A model generated the notes under the pieces. It ran no database searches. It saw only the letters and a program-made list of their open reading frames with translations, and was not told where the DNA came from. Source: Adiantum capillus-veneris (taxonomy: Eukaryota > Streptophyta > Polypodiopsida > Polypodiales > Pteridaceae). Taken from it: a stretch of 64,000 nt of DNA. Below are positions 10,606-22,418 of this stretch, piece by piece (position 1 is the first letter of the stretch; each line of letters starts with the position of its first letter). Both the position numbers and the translations under genes were made by a program. The DNA lies in assembly GCA_014529385.2 (NCBI GenBank), contig CM043960.1, forward strand, positions 123,579,543 through 123,643,542. The letters run 5' to 3'.

Positions 10606-13600
10606 TTATGAGCTGAAGAAATCTTCGGGTTGACGGCGGGCGAGGCGGTCCTTTAGTGCTTCCAGTGCTTTTTCATATTTGAATTTGCGTTCTTTGTCTG
10701 GCACTTGCAAAAACTGGATGGTGACTTTGTTTTTGAGTTCTACTACCGAGTAGCCTACAAATCTGGCTGTGAGGTTGCTTATCACCGGCGCAAATATCTT
10801 CGTTCGCCGGGTGAAAAATCCAGTGTATAAGGCCTCCTCAAAAGCTAGCATATTGTGCGAGGGCAGAAACATGCATCGGGCGTAAAAGCCATAAAGAACT
10901 TCCTCTGAGGGCTGCCCACTTAGATCATAGCAAAGGCCTTTGTTTCCTTCCAAAAATGAGAGCCATGGGGCTCTTGTCTACTCAGGATCATTGAAGACTT
11001 GTATGCAAGTAAATAGCATCCTGTAGATTTTGTAAAGCATTGTGCAGGAGAGATCTGGCGGACTTTTGAAGAATGTCATGGCTCTCGTTAGGGTTTTCAC
11101 CATGTATTTTTCTGTTGCTTGACCTCTCTCGGGAGCTGGCAGCTTGGGAAAGTTTAGCCATGTTGGCCTCTTCTTCTGCAGTGCTTCATGTGCTTGCCAT
11201 GTCCTTACTCAAGGTACAGGACAAAATGTTGGATCTTTCTGTATGTCCGTAGGTGCTCTCGTGAACAGAATCAAGTATCTTGGATTCTTGTTCAACCAGC
11301 TTAGCCGCCACTTCGGGTGGTCTTGATCTACGCCATCTTCTTGCATATCTTGGTATAATCTTTCCCTTACCTGTAAGAGTTTAACCTTGATGAGAGGGTA
11401 TGGTAGGGATTGTTGGTGCCATTGAGAATTGATTTGATTGGGACTGAGCTGTGTGACATTGACAGAGTGTAAAACTCTCAACTCCCAATCCATAGCTGCC
11501 TTCCACTGCTCATCTACCTCCAAGGCGATCTTCTCCTTTAGTGCATCTTCTTCAGCCTTTGACAGCTGGACCATCGGCACTGTGTCTTCCTCTGTGACTT
11601 GGATTTGAAAATCTTCCCCCACTCGGCTCTGCTATAGTCTGCGTCTCAAAGTCAGCAAATAAGACCGAGGGGATTTCCACTAGGGACGGCTCTGAAGTGC
11701 CTGTCTCTTCCTGTATGTCTGGCTTTCCATCTTTGAGGAGTTGGTTTACTCTTTTCAATTCTGCAATCTCTTTAAGGAGCTACTCCTCTCTTTGGACCCG
11801 CATGAGCGCCAAGTCTCTGCGTTGTGACTGCTCCAGCTTCAACTCCAGCTCTAAATCTCTGTTTTTCTTTTCAAGTGCTCTATACACCTCACATGTTTCC
11901 TTGATCGAGGCCACGGTTGGATTTTCTCTTAATTGCCGCAAGAAAGTGGCCTGATCATTAATTCTTTGTTCAGAATACTGCAGAGATGCGTTTGCTACAT
12001 CTAATTGTACTTGAATCTTTTGAGTTGATAGAGAGGTGGTAAGAAGTTCATTGGTCACTTTTGTCAACTGCTCATCTTTCACCTTGCAGGCATCAGATAG
12101 CTTAGTGAGGAGGTCACCCAACTCCTCCATTTCCTTCTATTGGCTGTCCTTGGCTATCTGATGTCGTTTTGCTTCAGTCTTTAGCTCTTGTACCTGATTT
12201 TGGAGATCAGTAATTGTAGCCATTCTCTCTTCTAGCTCTCCTTGAAGAGCATCGATGACCATTTCTAATTCTTTGGCTTTAGTACTGCGGTTAAAGGCCG
12301 CTGAGCGGAGTTTCTCCGTCATGATCTACATCTGCCTTGCATACTCGTTCACTTGCAGAATGACTTCATCATTGTACTGCCATTCTTCTTTTCTTGCAAG
12401 TTGAGATGGGCCAGCAGCCTCTTATGTTGCTTCTTGTTGTGTTGTTATTACTGGTGTTTCTATGGAGATGGTTGCTTCCTGGCCATCCTGAGGTTTTGAA
12501 ACCTCGGCAGTTTCTGGTTGAGTGGAGACAAGTTGTGTGGTCTCAACCCTTACAATTTCTTAGTTGTAGGCCTTCCTGCCTTCTCAATGTCGGTTTCTTC
12601 CTCATGTGTAGTGGTTTGCTCCTTTTCTTTATCTTCTTCTTTATCAGTTTCATCTACCGGCTTGTGAGTTTCCTCAGCTGTCTGTTCTGGTGCTAGTTCA
12701 GCTTCCTTTTCTTCATGTTGCTCGGCGTGGTCAGTTTATTGTGTATCTTTCGTTTGGTGGGTGAAATCAGACTCTTTTCCTTGTCAGTCTCGGCCTCTTC
12801 AGTGGTCTCTTGGCCTGCCGGTGAGGATGGTGGAGTGGGCATGGACTGATCCTGTTGTTCCGATGGCGGTGAGGTGGGTCGGGGAGATACCTGGCCATGC
12901 TCTTGAGTTGCTTCTTCCTCAGCTTTCTTGGCCGCTTCTTCCGCCTCTTTCAGCTTCAAGGCCTCTGCCTCTTGGTCCTTGGGATCCTCGGCCTCTTTCC
13001 TTGAATGATGTTTCGTTCAAAGTCCCTTCAATCCGGTGGGAACCCACTTTTCTGGGTCTTTTTCCTGCGCTTGCCTAGTGTGCTGATACGCCTATTTTTC
13101 TCTTTCAAATCTCGCTTGCTTTTGAGCTGGCACCTCTTGGTGAGCAGCCACAGCTTTTCGCTTCATTTCTTCCCTCCTAGCTCTTTTTTCTTTGTTGTCA
13201 GAGCTTTCACTGCTATGCTGCTCGAATTAACTGTCATCGGATTCATCACCTGATTTAAATGATCGCTTACCAGATCTTGTAGATCTTGGAGAGGGTGGAG
13301 CTGCCAAGATGCATGTGTTCTGATCCGGGGCAGGCGGTAGGTTGTCGGCCATGCCGATGGCATGATATGCTATTCTGGTTAAGACTTCAGGTGTGCCCAA
13401 GTAGGTTATCTTTCCCTCCTTCTTGGTGTCTTTCAATGTTGTTAACACATATTGCACATGGTCCATAGGTTGTCTGGTAGTTGACTTCAGAACTTGTGTA
13501 AAAGTGATGGCCACAACGTGATTTGGTGTAGTGTACCTTGGTGGCCTTTTCGCCAGGAAATGGAAATGCTAACGGTACAGACGGGCTGGCTCTTCCACCT

Positions 13601-14132
13601 GCTTGTGGATGAAATCGGCAAATGTAGCCACAGATGTTTCCTTTGTAAACTTGCCCACTATTTTCCTATCTCTTGCCCGCATGGTCATCCCTTCAGTGGG
13701 CAATCTGAGTACCTTTGCCACTATTTCCTTTCTAATCACAACCTCTACCTTGTTTCCTTGGTTGTCTGAGAGTTGGGCAGTTCGGTCTTCCTTGATGGTG
13801 GACAAAAGCTCGTAAACTTTCTGGAAGTCTACTCCGCAGGGTTCTAGTTCATAGAAGTGTCGGAGTCCCAACCTACGGTTAGCCTCTTTGGTTTCTGGCT
13901 TTGCTGCGACATCATAAACCTCTTTGGGCAAGAGCTGCAACTCCACCAGATGCCCTTCTTCACTCTTAAATCTGCCCGTGAAGACCGTGGTGTGGTGTTC
14001 TTCTAACTGCTCTTTAGAAAGATAAGATGCTTTTGCTGCCTTTACTGACTCGGGGTCCAGTTGATACGGGGGCAGTTCTCGCAGTTTCTCCTTTTGGTTT
14101 AACTTCTTCTTGGCCTTCTCCGCAGCTTGCAT
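10606..14132 (-). pseudogene. Additional ORF region 3' of pol: coiled-coil, acidic protein of unknown function
   Basis: Seven or more open pieces on the element's strand (14132-13569, 13514-13227, 12959-12693, 12322-12137, 12130-11780, 11758-11209, 10953-10606) line up as one long decayed protein. It starts MQAAEKAKKKLNQKEKL, then a globular part (GLRHFYELEPCGVDFQKVYE) that recalls plant transposon/mobile-domain N-termini only loosely. Next come a Ser/Pro/Glu-rich segment with KRKIHNK, heptad-rich coiled coils (about 12320-11780), and a C-terminal region. Tat and Athila elements carry an extra or env-like ORF in this place; I see no signal peptide or clear membrane helix, so an envelope role is not supported. 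Confidence 0.6.
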
Positions 14133-14149
14133 TGGTCTTGTTTAGTGAA

Positions 14150-16300
14150 CAGAGTGCAAAGTTAGAGGAGTTGGCAGATTTTTTCTCTAGAATGTCCTTT
14201 TAGACTGAAATATTGATAATCTGGTCCAAATTGCTTCAAATCAAATTTTGAACAAGCAAAGATGCCATAAAATCATGCAAGGAACAAAACTGTATGGGCA
14301 AAACAAAAATTTGCAACCAAAGTAAATAATCGCGATTGTTTACAATTGGGAAAATTTGCAGCTTTTTTGCAATTTTGGCTTTATAGGCTTGAAGTATGTG
14401 CCAATCACATTTGGATGTACAGGGTGAAAATGGTACCAGATTTTGGCTTTAGGTCTATGAAACAGTAGATATAAAGGAAATTTGAGATTTTGAAATTTAA
14501 ATTGACTCAAAATTGGCTAGTGGGCTTATCACATCATGTACTTTGGATGTATGATGACAAATTTTCATAATTGCCCCATTTTGGCCAAAAAGTAAATAAT
14601 CGCGATTATTAACTTTTCTTCCCAAAATGACATTTTTTGGCATAGACTGGTTCTAGGCATGGTATAGACCTTGGGTATGAATTATGAGGTCATTTGGATC
14701 AAGAAAAGTTGTTCATAACCCAAATTTTGGCTTTCACAGACTTCTTTGCGGTTTTTGGCAATTTTGCAAGTAAAGGGTGGTCATTTTAGCTCATACTTGA
14801 TTTTTGGCATGTAATAGGTGTGTACACATGATAGGTGAGGTGAATTGATGAAAAAGTAAATAATCACGACTATTTACTACAGTGACAAAAACTTTGCATT
14901 TCACATAAATTTTTACCTAAACATGTTTCATACACCTAATCCAAGTCCTAAATTAAATTTGGTCAAGTTTGGTCATGCCGGCATCGCTTTGTGCTCTGTT
15001 GACTCTGAAATCACCGTTTTTTGTGACTACTCTGTCTATTGAGTTGGTCGGTCGACTTTGAGGCTTTGGACTTGTCCGTAACATCATCGTGAAGCTACCT
15101 GTTCAATTCTGGCTCATTTCGAGTCAGTTTGGCCTCGTATGGTGAATTTGACGCTTTGTAACCTTCGAGCCGTTTTCTGATTTTCGAGGGATTTACTTGA
15201 TGGATTTCTCCAAACCAATCATATACATTGTATATGATCCTCATTAGGAAGACATTTGTGGAGTCAGGTCGAAATTCTGGCCGTTCCCAAAAAACCCTAA
15301 TCCTCTATTGAGGACCCCCTTGAGCCCAGCCGAATGATCATCTGATGGTATGGAATGGTTCTATTATGTTAGGGCATGCTATGGTTCAAATCCCATCCGA
15401 TTTGGTCAAGCTAATAGGCTGCTATGGTCACTTTTAGGTCGTAGGTCTTCGTGCAATGCTCGGCTTCTAGGGTTTTTTCTAGGGCTTTAGACTAGCTACC
15501 GGTCATACAAAATGGATCATTGATTAGTAAGGAACTTACCCCTCATGTATTGTGTGAGGCAACGCTGAAAAAGGTCAACTGTAAGCTCCGGAAATGACGC
15601 GTGAAAGAAGCCAAAATGCTCTCTCTGCAAAGCTCCAAGTGGTAATGAGGTGGTTTTAGCCTACTCTGGCTATCTATACCCATACTTCCCGAACCAAATT
15701 TCCCCAGATTCCCTCGTAAGTCCTATTAGGCCGTGAAATCTATGTTAGGCTCAAAAATTTCCCAAATCCGATTCTTGTAGCTCATTCTGTAAAAAATTTG
15801 TAGAAGTAGGCATGGCTGCTTAATTTAGGCTTCTCGCTTCCATCTTCTGATTTTGTTGAAAAGTTTTGTGCTTGTCCACCTTGTCTTTCTGATCACCATC
15901 GTGTCTTTCGTTTTTCCATATGAGCTTTCCTGCTAATTATTATTAATTTTTGACTTTTTTATTGAAAAAATCAAAGAAAATAGAAAAATACTTTAAAAAA
16001 GCAAAGTGAAAATCCAATAATTAAGAAAATCCCTTCAAAAACACAGCTTTACTGTGTTTTTTTTGTCGGATTTCTCCATTTTTAAGCCTTCCTATAGTAA
16101 AAATGATGAAAAATATCCAAAAAAGGACTATTTTTTATGATTTTCTGATAGAATATACACTATTTACACTCATTGGGAAGATATTATCAGTGACTTTTCC
16201 CCAGTTGATGAATTATAACGGTATTATTAGGTAATTTTGCAAAAATCACACGTTAACATGAAAATATTTCCTCCCTCTTCAAACATTGCCCTTAATTACT
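14150..16300. repeat. Non-coding stretch with three phased palindromes
   Basis: No coding signal. Palindromes of the form GTAAATAATCGCGATTATTT lie at 14322-14343, 14592-14613 and 14856-14877, spaced 270 and 264 bp, with TTTTGG/AAGTTTGG-rich sequence between. The same motif family forms an array in the 5' leader. From about 15930 to 16270 the sequence is simply A/T-rich. Confidence 0.75.
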
Positions 16301-16306
16301 TAGTAT

Positions 16307-16576
16307 TTAGTAGTATCCTTCCACCCCTCCTAGATGGCGTTCTCCGGTACGACTGTGTGCATGGGTTGAACAATTATGTCTATGCATAGCCGTGATTGGC
16401 TCTACCATGATATGAAGATCAATGCAATCCAACTCAATATGATGTGCAAGAGTTGGGTCTTGAGTAAATAACTCAAGGGTTTCCGATTTCGAGGTTTGCT
16501 GCTGGTGTCTTCCAAAGAGCAAATCTTCTAGCCTTTGTGCTCTCTGTTTGATAGTACCATCAGGGTGTTTAAGCAC
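16307..16576 (-). pseudogene. Short ORF in the 3' cargo, unknown
   Basis: 89 codons beginning MLKHPDGTIKQRAQRLEDL on the element's strand, 150 bp beyond the second retropepsin. No domain recognised. It may be a remnant of a longer ORF joined to 17415-16726. Confidence 0.3.
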
Positions 16577-16725
16577 GCTGAGCCCTTTAGATGATTGTCG
16601 AGCTTTTTCTCACCATTGGTAGCTTGGTCTACTTGGTGCATGGTTCTTGAGAGTCTGTTGAGACTTAACTCGCCACTTTTTGATTGGTTTCACGTCGTGT
16701 GGAGAAGATAAGTGCTCCTTTTCTT

Positions 16726-17415
16726 TCAAACCTTTTTCATGTTAGGTTCCTTGTTCATAGATGCCCAATTCTGTGCTTGAATCCTTGGAACCGTCTTCTC
16801 TTTCTCTGGTGAAATTTTAGGCACCCAGAACTCATTTGGTTTATCCACAAGTTTCACCTTTGGTACCCAAATTTTCATGACTCCTTGCATGCTACATGTA
16901 GCATTTGTTGGTCGAGGGGATGGAGAAGATTTACTTTGTGGATTGGTACTCTGATTGCATCTTTTCCATTCCTCTTTGCTAGGTGCAATAGGAACAATGA
17001 GTTTCCCTCCCTTAAGTGATAGCTTTAGCTGATTTGTATCCCAATCCGATACTTTGTATGTACGCATCCAAGGAATGCCAAGAATCATCATCTCATTCAT
17101 GTGTTCATCTGGAAAGCATACAAACTGATGCGGACATGAGCATCCATGTACTACCACGTTCAAGTTGACTACTCCCAATGTTGGAGTTGGGTTCTTGTTG
17201 CATCCTTTGATTGTCGTTATTCATGCGGTCAATGCTTGACTTGTTGCTTTCTTGTATGTGGAATAACTGACTGCATTCACTCTAGCTCCTGTGTCTACCA
17301 AATCATTGGTGCTATGATTGTTGAGTTGTACTTTGATGCGGAGATCTATTCCATCTAACCAACCAGTCGTCATCTGTTGAAACTGCATCTTTAGGTAATT
17401 CCCATTGTCAATCAT
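16726..17415 (-). pseudogene. Second retropepsin-like domain, downstream of integrase
   Basis: Open pieces 17415-17221 and 17178-16726 share a frame, separated by a TGA near 17225. They read KVQLNNHSTNDLVDTGARVN (D-T-G catalytic triplet in normal context), then VVNLNVVVHG, then MMILGIPWMRTYKVS, which is the hydrophobic-G-IPW segment that follows the flap in retropepsins. Upstream (about 17600-17420) is a short helical run (MHAAKQRKMKRQQV). The element already has a retropepsin before RT at 22391-22143, so this is an extra copy or a captured domain. C-terminally it becomes Pro/Ser/Lys-rich. Confidence 0.7.
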
Positions 17416-17616
17416 CTAGTCTTAAAGTGTTGATGGAATCGGTATCTGTTGATTCTTGAGAGCAGCTTTACACTTGAGCACCCAAAGTCTAGCTTCCTCT
17501 TGGGCTTCATCAATAACTTGTTGTCGCTTCATCTTCCTTTGTTTGGCTGCATGCATTCTCTCTAGCAATTCATTGGTTAGTGAAAAATTGTATTTCTTTA
17601 AACGACATCCACTAAT

Positions 17617-18855
17617 TCAATTAGCCATTGGTTCACCATCTATGGTTGACAATTTTACTGCTCCACTTGGAGATACATCTTCAATGATAAATGGTCCATT
17701 TCCCTTTTTCTTAAACTTGGGAATGTGTTGCTTAAGGGAATAGACTAGAACTAAGTCCCCTTTCTTGAAATTTTTGGTGATTAAGTGGGAATCAAAAAAC
17801 TGTTTTTGTTTCCTCTTTTGTGCATAGATATGAGCTACAGCAATTAGCCTTTGCTCGTCTAGCTTTTCCAAATCTTCTAGTCTTTGTGACAATTCATGTC
17901 CAGTCCACTCAAGAGTTTGTGCTACCCTTAAGGTCGGCAATAGAAATTATATTCGCAGTATGGCATTAAGACCATAAACAAGGTTAAAGGGTGTAGCATT
18001 TAAAGCCATTTTGAATGAAACTCGATAAGCCCATAGAGTAGCATGGAGATTCATTTCCCAGTCTGTTCTTCCTGAACTAACCACTTTGGTCAGTACCAAG
18101 CTAAGAATTTTATTCGTATGCTCAGCTTGTCCATTTGCTTGTGGGTGATAGGGAGCTAATTTGTTATGGATAACCATAAACTCATTAAGCAAATACTCTA
18201 TTACCTCGTTGAGGAAATGAGTTCCCCGATCACTGACAATCTCTATTGGCAGTCCATACCTTACGAATACATACTCATATAAGAATGTAGCAATGGATCT
18301 GGCATCATTCCTTTGAGTCGCTTTAGCCTCGGCCCATTTGGCCAAATAGTCCGTAGCTACAATGATATATTGAGCTTGGGTTCTATAAGCAGGTGGCTGT
18401 ATCGGTCCCACAAAATCTATACCCCATTTTGCGAAGGCTATGGCCCCCATCATTAGTATTAAGGGCATGCTGTCTACTCGTGTTGGCATTTTTGCTCGTT
18501 GACAAGGATCACACCTTTGAACATATTCTTTGGCATCTGCAAAAAGTGTTGGCCACCATATGCCTGCCATCAAGATTGCTCTTGCGGTGGTCTCACTTGA
18601 AAAGTGACCTTCAGCTAATCCAGCATGTGCTTGTTCTATAATCGAAATCCACTCGTTTTCATTTGCACAAAGTCGCAAATGTTGATCCTTACCTCTCCGA
18701 TACAATTGGTTTCCAATGAGAGCATAGTCTCTTGCTTCCGTTTCAATTGCTCTTTGACGGCATTTCCTCATATCCTCGGGAAATGTTCGTTTCGATAAGT
18801 AAGTAACCAAATAGTTACTCCACGTAGGAACAGTTGACATTTGAAACAATATCAC
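17617..18855 (-). pseudogene. pol: pol: integrase, nearly intact
   Basis: The HHCC zinc-binding domain is complete (HAGLAEGH ... CDPC). The core has all three acidic residues: WGIDFVGP, VSDRGTHF and GQAEHTNK. After a frameshift at about 17945 comes the C-terminal domain (KKGDLVLVY, then GNGPFIIEDVSPSGAVKL), the GPF/Y-type module usual in Gypsy integrases. There is no chromodomain, in keeping with a non-chromovirus. Integrase inserts the cDNA; the break before the C-terminal domain probably disables this copy. Confidence 0.9.
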
Positions 18856-19390
18856 ATGAGGAATGGGTTGTTGTTTCTGACATTGAGGGAAATCTTTTAC
18901 AAAAGATCAAACATCTCTTCTCATAGTCGGAAGAATACTCCAAGTCATAAGATTCATTGCATAGTTTGGTCTCCCGCAAAGTGAGTCCTACTATGGTAAC
19001 ATGTGCTTGACTTAGGTACTGATCCCTTTCTTCACGGTTAATGCATAAAAGCAATATCCCATCTCGATTTGTTTTATATAGCCTCCCAGCTAGTAATTGA
19101 TACATAGCTGATTGCTCGATTAAGTCAACTGTGATAGGAAGTGGTGAATCCAATTGAGCTATTTTCATCAATGACACAATTTTTTCCAACCATCTAGGTA
19201 TCATTTCCATGGAGAACAAATAGGCATCTGGTAGATCATCATCTACCCCTTTAGGTGATTCCCCTGAAACAATCCTGGACAAATGATCTGCTCGTTGATG
19301 TGTAGTGCCTTTTTTAACAACCACAGTGAAATCAAATTTGAGAAGAATGATGAACCATCTCACTATTCTTCTTGTGCTGCATGGCTTGTT
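18815..19390 (-). pseudogene. pol: pol: RNase H C-terminal part and integrase lead-in
   Basis: Starts at the right edge of the MITE target duplication with YLVNKPCSTRRIVRWFIILL, then VVVKKGTTHQRADHLSRI, the usual end of Gypsy RNase H. It continues to the integrase N-terminus (DGILLLCINREERDQYLSQA). Joined across the MITE at 19400-19615 it completes the RNase H fold begun in the RT ORF. A frameshift near 18840 separates it from the integrase ORF. Confidence 0.85.
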
Positions 19391-19399
19391 GACCAAATA

Positions 19400-19615
19400 C
19401 TCGGGGCGGTCACTTATCAAAAGCTTCCTATATCACTGCGTTCAAGAGTTTATTAATAATACCTCAATATACATACTATACTTACACTACGTGCCTATTT
19501 AAAAAACCCCCACCCCCCTCTGTATATATACATTTTGATACATTTTGATCTTTTAATAATCCTCTCCGGTTAACTCACATGATAGCATACAAATTCTAAA
19601 AAGTGACCGCCCTGG
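19400..19615. mobile_element. Mutator-like MITE, 216 bp, inserted in RNase H
   Basis: The segment is flanked by a perfect 9-bp duplication, GACCAAATA (19391-19399 and 19616-19624). It has inverted ends: CTCGGGGCGGTCACTT on the left and AAGTGACCGCCCTGG on the right. Removing it and one duplication restores the continuous RNase H reading LLYLV-NKPC. A 9-bp duplication with such ends is typical of Mutator-like non-autonomous elements. It contains no ORF. Confidence 0.88.
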
Positions 19616-21346
19616 GACCAAATATAACAAAGCTTGGTGGTCCACAAAGAACACAAACTTGTTGGCCAATAGGGAATGTCTATACTTTTTAACGACATAG
19701 ATCATTCCTAGTCCTTCTCTTTCAGTGGTGATGTAATTCTTTTCTACCATATTTAATTGTCTACTAGCATAAGAAATAGGAAATTCAATGTTCCCATCTC
19801 CTAGTTGGGCTAGTATACAACCAATAGCAAAATTTGAAGTATCTACGAGTACGTGGAATACCTTATCCCAATCGGGTGCTTTCAATGTTGGAGCTGAGGT
19901 GAGAGATTGCTTAAGCTTCATGAAGAATTCTTCACATGCCTCGGTCCATTCAAAGTGCGTAATCAAGCTATACATGGGTTTTGCAATTATAGCATACATG
20001 TAGATGACCTGTCGGTAATATCCACAATGTCCCATGAAGGCTTGTACCCCTTTGATTGTTGTTGGTCTAGGCAAATCAGCAATGACATGGATCTTTTCAA
20101 TATCGGTAGCTATGCCATTTTTAGACACTATGTGTCCAAGGATTTTTCCTTGTCTTCCCATGAATGTGCACTTTTTCGGGTTTAAGCAAACCCTGTAAAG
20201 TCTACATTTCTCGAATACCTTTTTGAGGTGTGCAAAATGATCAGCTTGGATTGACGAATGTACGCATAAATCATCCATGTATACTTCCAAGAATTTCCAA
20301 AGATACTCTTTGAAAGCATGGCTCATTAATCTCTGAAATGTGGCTAGAGCATTAGTTAACCCAAACGGCATAACCCGATAGGAAAATATATCCCATTCTG
20401 TTGCAAAAGCAGTTTTGTGCTGATCTTTTGGGTCAACCAAAAGTTGATTGTATCCTGAAAAGCCATCTAGAAAGCTGTAAGCTTCTTTTCCTACCACTCG
20501 TTCTAAAACGTGCTCAGTTATCAGAAGAGGAAAGTTGTCTCTAATGGTAGCTGCATTCACTTTTTTGAGATTAACGCACACTTGTAATTTACCATTCTTC
20601 TTAGGTACTACCACAATTGGGGACACCCAATCAGTGTGTTCAATTTCATAAATGAATTCAGCTTCCTTTAGTTTTTCAATCTCTTCTTTGATCTTTCTGA
20701 CAAATGTTTCGTTATAAGTGTATGGTCTCTGTCTACTTGGTTTCACATCATCTTTCATGGGTATGGTATGTTGACAGATTTCTGGATCAACACCCTTGAG
20801 ATCCTTGTAAGACCAAGCAAAGATATCCCGATATTCCTTTAGCAAACTTAACAAAAGCTTTTCTTCTTCTTTTGTTAGGTCATTTGCAATGTAGGCTAGT
20901 CTAGGCTCTTCTCCTGGTTCAGCCAAGTCTACCCTTTTAGCGTTTTCACGTCCTTCGTAAGACTCGCCTTGTTCTCGTAGTTCCCTAACAGGTTGTTCGA
21001 TTATGATTTTTCGATCTTGGAGAGTATACTTTTTGTAATGGGATGGAACATGCATAACATCCTTACCATCCTCTTCCGTGGTTTCCATTTCGGTGGTGTA
21101 TCTCTCCTTTAGAGCTTTTTTCAACTCTTGATATTTTTTTTTCCGCTCCACTCTGGTCATGAGTGGTTTTTTATCATGATGTTCTTCTTGGGTACCCTTC
21201 CTTGTTTTTCTCGATGTCTGAGACATTTTTGAGTTTTCGTTCGAAGGATATATGCCAGTTATTTTGTCCTTGACACAATCTTTAGCATCTATCTGCATCA
21301 AGAATTGTGTTTTACTGGAGACTGATGGCATAGGTCGTGCTTTCAC
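19616..21346 (-). pseudogene. pol: pol: reverse transcriptase and RNase H N-terminal part
   Basis: A long open frame. N-terminal basic/acidic leader, then GVDPEICQHTIPMKDDVKP and YTYNETFVRKIKEEI lead into RT: WVSPIVVVPKKNGKLQVCVN, VMPFGLTNALATFQRLM and the intact catalytic box EVYMDDLCVHS. RNase H begins at FHVLVDTSNFAIGCILAQ and continues to FFVDHQALLYLV, where the MITE interrupts. RT copies the element RNA into cDNA. YMDD and long spacing before RT are consistent with Tat/Athila-type elements. The domain itself looks undamaged. Confidence 0.92.
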
Positions 21347-21466
21347 AATTATAGTGTCCCTCTTTCTTCTATACCATTTTTGTCTTCTTGATTTCTGGTT
21401 TGGAAAGTCAAAAAACTTTTCCTCCCTTCTCCTTAAGAGTAGTTGAGCTCTCGTATGTTCTATTTC

Positions 21467-22033
21467 CTATCCCAAATCTTTAGAGGTAGCTGAGTGTTCA
21501 TCCAACTCATCAGTTGCATCGTAATAGAGGTCAGAAAAGAATTGTTGAGCTTTCATCAAGTCCTTTGTTTCCTGATCCTTATTTTCAATGTTAAGGACTG
21601 ACATCATTTCGATGGGAATTATGTTGTAGCCATCCTCATTGCAAAATTGAGTAGGCATAGATGTATTCACACATACATCCATTGTCGCTAAGATTTGAGT
21701 CCACTCGAATGGTTCAAATAAATACTCTAGAAAGGGTTCAGGTATGTAGGGTTCGTCTGTATAGTCCCTTTCTAGGATACATTCCTCTCGTTTTAAGCTT
21801 CCGTTTTCTGAAGCTCCGCACATCCAAATAGGAGTGACTTTGTTTAGCCAAGATGGAAGTTTAGTTTTAGCCGAAGAGACTGAATCAAACTCTTGGATGG
21901 GTGTTTTCAAGACGTCTCTATAGGTGTGGTCCTTTAGATTGACCCTTGTTATAAATCCCACCTGCTTTAAGTACAGATAGTCATTTCCACAATCTTGGAT
22001 AAGCTGTACTTGTCGCATGAAAGGTCTTCTCAA
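21467..22033 (-). pseudogene. pol: pol: region between retropepsin and RT
   Basis: 188 open codons reading MRRPFMRQVQLIQDCGNDYL at the start, whose first part is the C-terminal half of the retropepsin domain. An acidic linker follows (EPFLEYLFEPFEW) with no recognised domain. A frameshift separates it from the protease active-site part at 22391. Confidence 0.65.
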
Positions 22034-22142
22034 TATGATTTCATAGTTGAGGTTTTTCCCAAATTCTACTATGGCAAAAGTGTGTTGATATTCAATTCCC
22101 TAGAGGTCTTTCAATGTGTCCGTCAGCCAACTGCAATTTCAT

Positions 22143-22391
22143 TCATGTTTGTCTAATCGCTGGTTGTCCCCAGGATTCCCATACTGCTTTAGTGGCTATG
22201 GCTATGCCAGCTCCACTATCCAGTATTGCCATGGTTTCAATGTCATTATATTTCACTGGGAGGGTAGTGTTTCCTTCTTCCCCTTCATAATATTCTCCGA
22301 CCTTGTTCATAGGAACTGATCGTATCTCTTTGTATTCCATTTCATTTTTCGAGTTTCCTAGATTATTAGAGGTTAACCCCGTTATCCCCAC
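22143..22391 (-). pseudogene. pol: pol: retropepsin (first copy)
   Basis: The sequence TMAILDSGAGIAIATKAVW carries the D-S-G catalytic triplet in the normal hydrophobic setting, followed by WGQPAIRQT. It would cleave the Gag-Pol polyprotein. The open frame ends at 22143 and the domain resumes in another frame at 22033. Confidence 0.82.
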
Positions 22392-22418
22392 CTTTTCTAG
22401 GGTTTTCTGTAAATCATT

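Noticed and set aside
19788-20185. Plus-strand ORFs opposite the Gypsy RT, and similar antisense frames at 22663-22902, 23299-24216
   Set aside because: Shadows of the minus-strand gag-pol frame.
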